64,000 bases of DNA from Motiliproteus sp965230735. Its GTDB lineage: Bacteria; Pseudomonadota; Gammaproteobacteria; Pseudomonadales; Balneatricaceae. The DNA lies in assembly GCF_965230735.1 (NCBI RefSeq), contig NZ_OZ246016.1, positions 3,348,001 to 3,412,000 of the forward strand, given 5' to 3'. The notes beneath the pieces are model-generated. The model was not told the DNA's origin and did not search any database. It saw only the letters and a list, made by a program, of their open reading frames with translations. Made by a program: the position numbers and the translations under genes. Shown in pieces: positions 51,112-59,069 of this stretch (its first letter is position 1; every line of letters begins with the position of its first letter).

Positions 51112-52314
51112 ATGAGTTCATTCGATTTTGCCCCGATGCCCAATGCCGAAGGCTTTTTCGGTAGCTACGGTGGTCAGATCATCCCCCCGGAGCTGAAAGC
51201 GATCATGGACGATATCGATCGCGCTTACCGCGAGATCAAGGATACCGAGGCCTATCGCAGCGAATTGCTGGAACTCTACAAGTACTACGTCGGCCGCCCC
51301 AGCCCGCTCTATTACGCCAAGCGCCTGACCGAACACTGCGGCGGCGCCAAGATCTTCCTCAAGCGCGAAGACCTCAATCACACCGGCGCCCACAAGATCA
51401 ATCACTGCCTGGGTGAAGCCCTGCTGGCCAAGTACATGGGCAAGACCAAGGTACTGGCCGAAACCGGTGCCGGCCAGCACGGTGTTGCGCTGGCCACCGC
51501 CTGCTCACTGGTGGGTATCGAGTGCGAGATCCATATGGGCCAGGTCGATATCGAGAAAGAACACCCCAACGTCACCAAGATGAAGATTCTGGGTTGCAAG
51601 GTGGTACCCGTGACCCGCGGTACCGCCACGCTGAAGGACGCCGTCGACAGTGCCTTCGAAGAGTACCTGAAAGACCCGGTCAACTTCTTCTACGCCATCG
51701 GTTCAGTGGTCGGACCGCACCCGTTCCCGATGATGGTACGCGACTTCCAGAGCATTATCGGCGAAGAGGCACGGGCTCAATTCCTGGAACAGACCGGCGA
51801 GCTGCCGAACTACATCACCGCCTGTGTTGGTGGCGGCTCCAACGCCATGGGCCTGTTTACCGCCTTCCTGGACGACGAATCGGTCAACATCGTCGGTGTC
51901 GAACCGGCCGGTAAAGGACTGGATACCCAGGAACACTCCGCTACCCTGACCCTCGGTGCGCCCAGCGAACTGCACGGGATGAAGTGCTACGTCCTGCAGA
52001 CCGAAGACGGCGAGCCGATGCCGGTCCACTCGATCGCCTCCGGCCTGGACTACCCGGGCGTCGGACCGCAGCACAGCTACCTGAAGGATATCAAGCGGGT
52101 GGACTACACCAGCATCACCGATCAGGAGTGCCTGGATGCCTTTATGACCCTGTCACGCAAAGAGGGCATCATTCCGGCGCTGGAAAGCTCACACGCCGTT
52201 GCCTATGCGATGAAGCTGGCCCCGACCCTGTCGGCCGATCAGACCATCCTGGTCAACCTGTCCGGTCGTGGTGACAAGGACGCCGACTACGTCGCCGACA
52301 AGCTGGGCCTGTAA
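51112..52314 (+). CDS. trpB: Tryptophan synthase beta chain, stand-alone
   Basis: A 400-residue TrpB with the PLP Lys95 in HTGAHKINH, the catalytic Glu in AETGAGQHGVA, and the GGGSNAMG phosphate-binding loop. It joins indole to serine. In most gammaproteobacteria trpB is followed at once by trpA; here no trpA is present and the next gene is unrelated. Details such as HCLGEALLAKYMG and HMGQVDIEKEHPNV differ from the usual trpBA-encoded form. It may be a second, indole-salvage-type TrpB. AAGGAG precedes ATG 51112, a strong start. The 217 bp between it and pdxB, on the opposite strand, hold no recognised site. Confidence 0.9.
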   Translation: MSSFDFAPMPNAEGFFGSYGGQIIPPELKAIMDDIDRAYREIKDTEAYRSELLELYKYYVGRPSPLYYAKRLTEHCGGAKIFLKREDLNHTGAHKINHCLGEALLAKYMGKTKVLAETGAGQHGVALATACSLVGIECEIHMGQVDIEKEHPNVTKMKILGCKVVPVTRGTATLKDAVDSAFEEYLKDPVNFFYAIGSVVGPHPFPMMVRDFQSIIGEEARAQFLEQTGELPNYITACVGGGSNAMGLFTAFLDDESVNIVGVEPAGKGLDTQEHSATLTLGAPSELHGMKCYVLQTEDGEPMPVHSIASGLDYPGVGPQHSYLKDIKRVDYTSITDQECLDAFMTLSRKEGIIPALESSHAVAYAMKLAPTLSADQTILVNLSGRGDKDADYVADKLGL

Positions 52315-52337
52315 TCTCACAAGGCCTATGACGCTCA

Positions 52338-52374
52338 CTAGTCAAGCGGTTGCACAACGCCATCGCTTGACTAG
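52338..52374. repeat. Perfect 11-bp inverted repeat downstream of trpB
   Basis: CTAGTCAAGCG (52338-52348) and CGCTTGACTAG (52364-52374) flank a 15-nt centre that itself holds GGTTG/CAACG-like pairing. There is no T-run after it, so it is a weak terminator at best. It marks the left edge of the AT-rich segment. Confidence 0.6.
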
Positions 52375-52432
52375 GTCAACCTACGTACAAGCCCCTCCAG
52401 CTTCTGCAGGAAGTTAACGGCACACTTCAGCA

Positions 52433-53506
52433 TCAGCACTTTTCCCAAGCTTTGTTCAGGTAGTCTCGCTCTCCGTACCGATCAACCACTTGAGCGAAAC
52501 TTTCCTGGCTATCGCATTGCAACGTTGCATATAACAATGCACTTAGCTTAATGAGAACACCTTTACAGATAATTTGATTCTCATCCAAGCTTTCTTTAAC
52601 CATCGCCATAATCCTAACCTGAAAATCCAAAGGCTCACCTTCGGTTAAATCAAGCAAGAAATGGTTAATTAAACGCTCTTGCATCGCAGGCTGAACATCC
52701 CTAACAATCTGTTCACGGAAATTCCATTCAACACCGAGATCATTCAGAAAATCCGACCTTTCCTTTGCCGATATTTCTGCAGATGAAATAATCTCGTTCA
52801 GTAGGAACATATTCTTCTGTTGAAACAATATAGATCTAGCCATATCAACTATAGGCTTAGAGGAAACAACTGCAGCCGAGCTCCTGTCAGTCCCAACAGA
52901 GATACTCTGTTGAATAGATTCAGCTTTATCACATAGCTCAATGAGCTCGGTAAGCAGTTCAAACCTGTCAACCAAGTTCGAATGAGCAACTCTTAGGCTA
53001 TTAATATCTTCCCAAACCTTGGATATAGCACTTTGGTTATCAGTTGCTTTAGCCTTGCTCTTTTCACTTTCATCTAGAACGTCAAGCAATGGCAAAATTG
53101 AATATCGACGTTTCTGGATAAGGTTATAGTACTCTTCATAACCGTTTATAAATTCAGATATCAAACTAAGGTTATTCTTAATTTGATCCGGGCTCTTTAT
53201 TTCAGATCCAGATAGAGAAAACCTTGACCCTTTATACAGGCCATCTTCTAAGGTCTCTCTTGCGGTATTAAATTTTATAAAAGCGTCTTCAAACTCTCTT
53301 GACACGTCATATAACTTTGATAGGGCAATGGAACGGGTTTTCTCGATTTTATCTGCAGCCCTTGCCTCCTCGGCACGCTTCAGCGATTGCCACCAGAAAG
53401 TCAGGGCAGATCCTATAATTGTGGCGCTGGTTGCAAGATCAATACCTAGCTGAATATCATTTAACTCCACCCCACCAACAAACCCCTTATTTCTCAATAT
53501 ATACAA
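52433..53506 (-). CDS. Unknown AT-rich gene: N-terminal membrane helix and long helical domain
   Basis: I do not recognise this protein. It is 357 residues from TTG 53506, or 345 from GTG 53470, which has GGTGGG/AAGGGG upstream. One hydrophobic helix (IDLATSATIIGSALTFWW, about 24-41) is followed at once by a charged helix (KRAEEARAADKIEKTRS) and then a long alpha-helical body with coiled-coil tendency. The first helix faces out-in, so the body is probably cytoplasmic. Base composition is much poorer in GC than in the flanking genes. Together with isolation between trpB and a methyltransferase gene, this suggests transfer. Genes of this shape occur in defence and mobile islands, but nothing here proves it. 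Confidence 0.7.
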   Translation of the reverse strand: MYILRNKGFVGGVELNDIQLGIDLATSATIIGSALTFWWQSLKRAEEARAADKIEKTRSIALSKLYDVSREFEDAFIKFNTARETLEDGLYKGSRFSLSGSEIKSPDQIKNNLSLISEFINGYEEYYNLIQKRRYSILPLLDVLDESEKSKAKATDNQSAISKVWEDINSLRVAHSNLVDRFELLTELIELCDKAESIQQSISVGTDRSSAAVVSSKPIVDMARSILFQQKNMFLLNEIISSAEISAKERSDFLNDLGVEWNFREQIVRDVQPAMQERLINHFLLDLTEGEPLDFQVRIMAMVKESLDENQIICKGVLIKLSALLYATLQCDSQESFAQVVDRYGERDYLNKAWEKC

Positions 53507-53706
53507 TCACTTAGGGTATTAAGATAGCACGCATACATCAATGAAAAATTCCAGTGTATTTCATCGGCCAAGTTCAGGTTGTTGCGGCTCAATTTAGCTG
53601 CTGTAACGTTATATCCTCTGCGCCCTACAAGATTCAACGACTGGTACTAGGCGAGACGTCTCTGCCCTGAAATACTGCTTATTGGCCGAATCTGATGAGA
53701 CTTACG

Positions 53707-54375
53707 ATGACCCAACTATTCGACGACTGGCCCGATCCCTACGAGCAGTGGTTTCAAACCCCGATCGGCCAATTGGTGTATCAGACCGAACTGGCATTGA
53801 TACTTGAGCTACTGGAACCGCAAGCCGACGACAACATTCTCGATGCCGGCTGTGGCAGCGGCATCTTTACCGCACCACTGATTGAGCGGGGCGTACAGAT
53901 CACCGGGGTGGACCTGTCGCTTCCGATGCTGTCCCGGGCAACCGCCAGACTCGCCGAAGCCCGCTTTGCCGCCGCGGATATCAGTAAGTTGCCCTTTGCC
54001 GACAATACGTTCGACAAGTGCACCTCCATCACCGCGCTGGAGTTTATCGAAGACGCAAAACAGGCCCTCGGCGAGTTGTTCCGTGTCACCCGCCCCGGCG
54101 GAAAGGTGGTGGTCGCCACCCTGAACAGCCTGAGCCCCTGGGCAACCCGTCGGCACGACAACGCCAAGCAGGACAAGGACTCAGTCTTCAACCACGCCTG
54201 GTTTCGCAGCCCCAACGAACTCCTGGCCCTGACTCCGGTCAGCGGCGAAACCCGCACGGCGGTCCATTTTGACAAGCACTGCGAACTAGCCGAGGCTAGA
54301 GCGATCGAACAGCAAGGCCTGCAGCAACAGCGCAACGACGGCGCCTTTCTGATCGGCAGCTGGATTAAGCCCTGA
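53707..54375 (+). CDS. Class I SAM-dependent methyltransferase
   Basis: A 222-residue Methyltransf_11 protein. The N-terminal FDDWPDPYEQWFQTPIG and YQTELALILELL are followed by motif I LDAGCGSGIFTAPL, and VDLSLPMLSRA marks the end of strand 2. LPFADNTFDKCTSITALEFIED and RPGGKVVVATLNSLSPWATR complete the fold. Substrate unknown. ATG 53707, with GAG 7 nt upstream, is preferred to ATG 53695. It is followed 24 bp later by the AlaX-type gene on the same strand, and the two probably form an operon. About 200 bp of AT-rich DNA precede it. Confidence 0.85.
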   Translation: MTQLFDDWPDPYEQWFQTPIGQLVYQTELALILELLEPQADDNILDAGCGSGIFTAPLIERGVQITGVDLSLPMLSRATARLAEARFAAADISKLPFADNTFDKCTSITALEFIEDAKQALGELFRVTRPGGKVVVATLNSLSPWATRRHDNAKQDKDSVFNHAWFRSPNELLALTPVSGETRTAVHFDKHCELAEARAIEQQGLQQQRNDGAFLIGSWIKP

Positions 54376-54399
54376 GGGCATCAACAGGAGCAGGGAAAG

Positions 54400-55122
54400 A
54401 TGACTACAGCCCCGTTAACCCAAGAGCTGTTTCGCGAAGACGGCTACCTGCAACACTGCGAGGCGACGGTGATCGAGCACCGCGACGACGGGTTCGTCAC
54501 CGACCAGACCGTGTTCTACCCGGTCGGTGGTGGCCAGCTCGGCGACAGCGGCCGCCTGCAACGGGCCGACGGTAGCGAAATTGCCATCAGCAACACCATC
54601 AAAGAACGCGATACCGGCGCCATCGTGCACCAGACCGACGCCTCAGCACTGCCGGCGATTGGTGAGCGGGTCCGGTTGAATATCGACTGGGACCGACGTT
54701 ACCGGATCATGCGCCTGCACAGCTGCATGCATATGCTCTGTGCCGTGGTGCCGGCGGCAGTGACCGGCGGAGGGATTCGTGATGACGGCAGCGCCCGGAT
54801 CGATTTCAACCTGCCCGAGCCTCCCGACAAACTGGCGATCGAGGCTGACCTGAATCGACTGACCCAAGGGGATCATCCGATGTCGATCCACTGGATCAGC
54901 GACGCGGAGATGGAAGCTCGGCCCGAGCTGATCCGTACCATGAGTGTCAAACCGCCGATGGGCCACGGCCGGGTACGGCTGATCCAGTTCGACGGTGCCG
55001 ATCTGCAGCCCTGCGGCGGCACCCACGTTGCCAACAGCGGTGAGATCGGTCCGGTCAGAATCAAGAAGATCGAGAACAAGGGCAAGCAGAACCGCCGCAT
55101 CATTGTGGTACTGGACGAGTAG
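54400..55122 (+). CDS. Alanyl-tRNA editing protein, AlaX type
   Basis: A 240-residue free-standing editing protein. FYPVGGGQLGDSG (39-51) belongs to the tRNA-synthetase-like N-terminal part. The zinc ligands are HSCMH (107-111) and CGGTH (205-209), the HxxxH and CxxxH pair of AlaRS/ThrRS editing domains. It should hydrolyse Ser-tRNA-Ala (or Gly-tRNA-Ala). The length, with the N-terminal barrel present, fits the AlaX-M class. AGGAGCAGGGA precedes ATG 54400. It converges on the Lrp-family gene (15-bp gap). Confidence 0.92.
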   Translation: MTTAPLTQELFREDGYLQHCEATVIEHRDDGFVTDQTVFYPVGGGQLGDSGRLQRADGSEIAISNTIKERDTGAIVHQTDASALPAIGERVRLNIDWDRRYRIMRLHSCMHMLCAVVPAAVTGGGIRDDGSARIDFNLPEPPDKLAIEADLNRLTQGDHPMSIHWISDAEMEARPELIRTMSVKPPMGHGRVRLIQFDGADLQPCGGTHVANSGEIGPVRIKKIENKGKQNRRIIVVLDE

Positions 55123-55137
55123 TCGGTAGAGACCACC

Positions 55138-55617
55138 TCAGCGGCTCAGGTGCGCCAGATCATAAGCGGTCTTATGGACCGGTTGGCGCATGATGAAGTT
55201 GCTGATGATCGAGTTGACCCCTTCGATGGCGGCCAGTTTATCCAGCAACAGTTGCTGGTAGTGGTCCAGATCCCGGGTGACCATCTTCAGCATGTAGTCC
55301 GACTGGCTACCGGTGATCAGATAGCACTCCATCACCTCGGGAATTAACGCCACCGCTTCCTCAAACAGTTTGAGCCGGTCCTTGGTCTGTTTCTCCAACG
55401 AGATCTGCACCAGCACCGTCATCGGCAAACCAATTTTCTTCGGATCCAACACCACGATCTGCCGAGCGATCAGCCCACGGCTCTCCAACTGCTTTACCCG
55501 CCGACCGCAGGGAGTTGGTGACAGACCCACCGCGTCAGCCAGCTCCGCAATACTGATACGGGCATCCTGCTGCAACAGCTCCAGAATCCGTCGATCAATC
55601 CGATCCAGTTTTTCCAT
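55138..55617 (-). CDS. Lrp/AsnC family transcriptional regulator
   Basis: A 159-residue regulator: N-terminal HTH (DRIDRRILELLQQDARISIA, then ELADAVGLSPTPCGRRVKQL) and a C-terminal RAM ligand-binding domain (VMECYLITGSQSDYMLKMVT). Members bind amino acids as octamers or hexadecamers and act on neighbouring genes. It diverges from the E1 gene at 55821 with 203 bp between, the arrangement of mdeR/mdeB or bkdR/bkd in Pseudomonas. It therefore probably controls that gene in response to an amino acid or its keto acid. GGGGGA precedes ATG 55617. Confidence 0.93.
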   Translation of the reverse strand: MEKLDRIDRRILELLQQDARISIAELADAVGLSPTPCGRRVKQLESRGLIARQIVVLDPKKIGLPMTVLVQISLEKQTKDRLKLFEEAVALIPEVMECYLITGSQSDYMLKMVTRDLDHYQQLLLDKLAAIEGVNSIISNFIMRQPVHKTAYDLAHLSR

Positions 55618-55820
55618 CAGTATCCCCCGGCTGGTTGAACCATCTTGCTGAACTCCTGAACGGTAATACTACTGCAACCCTTAGCGCTAAAATCTAATAT
55701 CTAAAGTTTTTTTAGCCGCAACATCCAACAACTACCAATTCAGCTAGCCATTTTAGCCTCTTGAGCTCCGATCGCAGTGATAACCTTTATAGCCACGACA
55801 ACAACAACCGGAGCTCCCCA
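55618..55820. promoter_or_regulatory. Divergent control region between the Lrp-type and E1 genes
   Basis: This 203-bp region is AT-rich between about 55680 and 55720 (AATCTAATATCTAAAG and a T7 run), as expected for Lrp-type binding. I could not choose a clear -35/-10 pair for either gene. No riboswitch-like structure was seen. Confidence 0.45.
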
Positions 55821-58508
55821 ATGAACCCCTGCCACGCTGACACGGCCTACTCCGCCGAAGAACAGGAACTGGAAAACAGCGAGTGGATCGAAGCGCTCGA
55901 CTACATCTTCCACGAGCAGGGAGAGGGCCGCAGCCGGGAGATGCTGCGATTACTGCAGAATCATCTGTTGAAAAAGGGGGTTAGCCTGGCCGAAGCGACG
56001 CTGAACACCCCCTATCGAAATACCATCGCTCCACAGCAGCAGCCCGGCTATCCCGGCGATATCGCGCTGGAGCAGAAGATCGAGAACATCATTCGCTGGA
56101 ACGCGATGGCGATGGTACTGCAGGCCAACGCCAACGGTTCCGGTGTCGGTGGCCATATCGCCACCTACCAATCCGCCGCTACCGCACTGGAAGTGGGTTT
56201 CAATCACTGGTTCCAGAGCCGCAGTCCAGAGTACGGCGGCGATATCCTGATGGTGCAAGCCCATGCGGCCCCCGGCTTATACGCCCGCGGCTACCTGGAA
56301 AACCGCATTACCGAACAGCAGCTGGTCAATTTCAGGCGTGAGCTGCAGCCCGGTGGCGGCCTGCCCTCCTACCCTCACCCCCGGCGTCTACCGGACTTCT
56401 GGCAGCTGCCCAGCGCCTCGATGGGCCTCTCCACCCCCTCGGCGATCTACCAGGCCCGGTTTATGAAGTACCTGGAAAACCGCGGCATCAAACCGGCCAA
56501 CGGCGGTAAGGTCTGGTGCTTTATCGGTGACGGCGAATCGGACGAACCGGAAGTGCTCGGCACCATCAACATGGCGACCCGCGATAATCTCGACAACCTG
56601 GTGATGGTGATCAACTGCAACCTGCAACGGCTCGACGGCCCGGTCCGGGGCAACGGCAAGATCATCCAGGAGCTGGAGCGCAGCTACCGCGGTGCCGGCT
56701 GGGATGTAATCAAGGTGATCTGGGGCAGCGAGTGGGACGAACTGTTCTCCCGCGATCAAGACGGACTGCTGCAGGCGCGGATGGACCGCGCCGTGGATGG
56801 CGATTACCAGTTCTACACTGTCTCCGACGGCAAAACCGTGCGCGAGCACTGGATCGACGGTGACCCGCGTCTGGCCGAGCTGATGAAGACCCTCAACGAT
56901 GATGAGATCCGCCTGATCCGTCGTGGCGGTCATGACCGTAAGAAACTCTACGCCGCCTTCGACCGAGCCGCTCGTAATACCAGCAAGCCCACGGTGATCC
57001 TGATGAAAACGGTCAAGGGCGAAGGCATGGGCTCCTCGGCCGAAGGCCAGAACACCGCGCATCAACAAAAGCAGTTCAGCGCCGAAGATCGGATCGCCAT
57101 CGGCCGCCGTTTCGGTATTCCGATGTCCGATGAGCAACTGGCCCAGGCGGCCTTCTACAAGCCGGCCGAAGACAGTCCTGAAGCTCTCTACCTGCATCGG
57201 CAGCGGCAGCAGCTCAACGGTTACCTCCCCAGCCGTACCACCCAACAGCCGCGCCTGACCGCTCCGTCGCTGAGCCTGTTCCAACGGGCCATCGAGGGAA
57301 CCACGCGGGAGCAATCCACCACCATGGCCTTTGTGCGCATGTTGGCGTCGATGATGAAAGACCAAGCGCTGGGTCGCTATATCGTCCCGATCGTCCCGGA
57401 TGAGGCCCGTACCTTCGGGATGGAGTCGCTGTTCAATCAGTTCGGGATCTACTCCAGCGAAGGACAGAAATACAAGCCGGTGGATGCCAGCTCGCTGCTG
57501 CCCTATAAGGAAGCCAAAGACGGCCAGCTGCTGCAGGAGGGGATCTGCGAAGCCGGCGCGATGGCCTCGTTCCTGGCCGCCGGCACCGCCTACGCCAACT
57601 TCGGCGCGCCGATGATTCCGTTCTACATCTTCTATTCGATCTTCGGCTTCCAACGGGTCGGCGACATGATCTGGAGCTGTTCCGATGCGATGGCCAAAGG
57701 CTTCCTGCTCGGCGGCACCGCCGGTCGTACCACCCTGAACGGTGAAGGGCTGCAGCACCAGGACGGTCACTCCCATGTCATCGCCGCCACGGTACCGAAC
57801 CTGCGCAGCTACGACCCCGCCTTCGCCTACGAACTGGCGGTAATCGTTCGTGACGGTATCGAACGGATGTACCAGAACGATGAAAACATCTTCTACTACC
57901 TGACGCTGTACAACGAGAACTACCCGATGCCGGCCATGCCCACGGATGACGGCAACATCAACATCGAGCAGGATATTCTCAACGGTTTGTACCGTTTCCA
58001 GGCCGACTCCCGCGAGGGTCACAAGGTCCACCTGTTCGGTAGTGGCAGCCTGATGCAGGAGGTGCGCAAAGCCGCCGAACTGTTACGCGGTTTCGGCTGC
58101 AGCGCCGATATCTGGAGCGTCACCAGCTACACCGAACTGCTGCGCCAGGCTGAGCAGCGCGAGCGCCACAACCGCCTCAACCCCGAGTCGCCGGTACAGA
58201 ACCATATCGAGCGCCAGCTGGCCGATGAACAGGGGATCATCGTCGCCTGCAGCGACTACATGAAGATACTGCCCGACAGCATCGCCCGCTGGCTGCCTTT
58301 GCCGCAGGTCAGCCTGGGTACCGACGGTTTCGGATTGAGCGAATCGCGACCGGACCTGCGCGATCACTTTGAGGTGGATGCCCGCTATATCGCCTGGACT
58401 GCCCTGACCGAACTCTACCGCCAGGGAACCCTGACGCTCGATAGCCTGCAGCAGGCCCGGTCGCAGCTGCAGATTCCCACCAGCAAGCTGGACCCGGCGT
58501 CGTTGTAA
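55821..58508 (+). CDS. Homodimeric 2-oxoacid dehydrogenase E1 (AceE/MdeB type)
   Basis: An 895-residue thiamine-diphosphate enzyme of the AceE family. The TPP motif begins at GDGE (236-239) in CFIGDGESDEPEVLG and ends in NCNLQRLDGPVRGN. AHAAPGLYARGYLEN, GNGKIIQELE and the long C-terminal LRSYDPAFAYELAVIVRDG type region are as in pyruvate dehydrogenase E1. The usual E2 (aceF) is not adjacent and no E3 is in the window. With the divergent Lrp-type regulator this resembles MdeB of Pseudomonas putida, which acts on 2-oxobutyrate from methionine breakdown. The substrate could be pyruvate or another short 2-oxoacid. ATG 55821, with GGAG upstream, is preferred to 55761. Confidence 0.88.
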   Translation: MNPCHADTAYSAEEQELENSEWIEALDYIFHEQGEGRSREMLRLLQNHLLKKGVSLAEATLNTPYRNTIAPQQQPGYPGDIALEQKIENIIRWNAMAMVLQANANGSGVGGHIATYQSAATALEVGFNHWFQSRSPEYGGDILMVQAHAAPGLYARGYLENRITEQQLVNFRRELQPGGGLPSYPHPRRLPDFWQLPSASMGLSTPSAIYQARFMKYLENRGIKPANGGKVWCFIGDGESDEPEVLGTINMATRDNLDNLVMVINCNLQRLDGPVRGNGKIIQELERSYRGAGWDVIKVIWGSEWDELFSRDQDGLLQARMDRAVDGDYQFYTVSDGKTVREHWIDGDPRLAELMKTLNDDEIRLIRRGGHDRKKLYAAFDRAARNTSKPTVILMKTVKGEGMGSSAEGQNTAHQQKQFSAEDRIAIGRRFGIPMSDEQLAQAAFYKPAEDSPEALYLHRQRQQLNGYLPSRTTQQPRLTAPSLSLFQRAIEGTTREQSTTMAFVRMLASMMKDQALGRYIVPIVPDEARTFGMESLFNQFGIYSSEGQKYKPVDASSLLPYKEAKDGQLLQEGICEAGAMASFLAAGTAYANFGAPMIPFYIFYSIFGFQRVGDMIWSCSDAMAKGFLLGGTAGRTTLNGEGLQHQDGHSHVIAATVPNLRSYDPAFAYELAVIVRDGIERMYQNDENIFYYLTLYNENYPMPAMPTDDGNINIEQDILNGLYRFQADSREGHKVHLFGSGSLMQEVRKAAELLRGFGCSADIWSVTSYTELLRQAEQRERHNRLNPESPVQNHIERQLADEQGIIVACSDYMKILPDSIARWLPLPQVSLGTDGFGLSESRPDLRDHFEVDARYIAWTALTELYRQGTLTLDSLQQARSQLQIPTSKLDPASL

Positions 58509-58587
58509 TCAACAATCGGTCGGTATCCGTCGGAATCCGCTATGGTGATCGTTCGCTTGGGTGAAGAGCCTCAGGTTGTCGATCAGG

Positions 58588-58989
58588 TTAATACGCCTGA
58601 CAACTATCCAGCGACTTGGACAGGCTGTGTACCAGCTGGCTGCGGGTCACGATGCCGACCACCTTCTGATCCCGGGTGACCGGATAAACCTTGGGGCGGT
58701 TGGTCTGCATCTGCTGACCCAGCTCCAGCGTGGTCAGTTGCTCCGATACCGACAGCGGGTCGTCGCGCATCAGCTCGGCCACGGTGACGTGGGCATCGCA
58801 GTGATAGCTTTCGGCGATCAGCTTCTGCAGGCAATCCTGTTCAGACAGGAAGCCCACCAACCGTTGCTGATCATCCACCACCGGTAGGCCACTCAAACCG
58901 CTGTCGACGATGATCTTGACCGCCTCGGACAGCCCCATATGGGGATGCAGCAAAGCGCTGGTTTTCATGATCTCTTTAACTTGTAGCAT
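58588..58989 (-). CDS. CBS-domain-pair protein
   Basis: A 133-residue protein made of two CBS domains and nothing else: first VKEIMKTSALLHPHMGLSEA through LPVVDDQQRLVGFLSEQD, then VAELMRDDPLSVSEQLTTLE through VYPVTRDQKVVGIVTRSQL. CBS pairs bind adenine nucleotides and act as sensors or modulators of partner proteins. GGAGGAAG precedes ATG 58989. It follows ahpF by 80 bp on the same strand and may be co-transcribed. It converges on the E1 gene. Its partner is unknown. Confidence 0.88.
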   Translation of the reverse strand: MLQVKEIMKTSALLHPHMGLSEAVKIIVDSGLSGLPVVDDQQRLVGFLSEQDCLQKLIAESYHCDAHVTVAELMRDDPLSVSEQLTTLELGQQMQTNRPKVYPVTRDQKVVGIVTRSQLVHSLSKSLDSCQAY

Positions 58990-59069
58990 GATCTTCCTCC
59001 CGTGGGTCTCCCCACTATGGTCGTTTCCCCGTCGCTTCCGCGTTCACCGAAAAGCGACGGGGTCCGGTA

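Noticed and set aside
56388..58031. 547-codon minus-strand open frame opposite the E1 gene
   Set aside because: Antisense shadow of a GC-rich conserved gene, with no domain and no ribosome-binding site.
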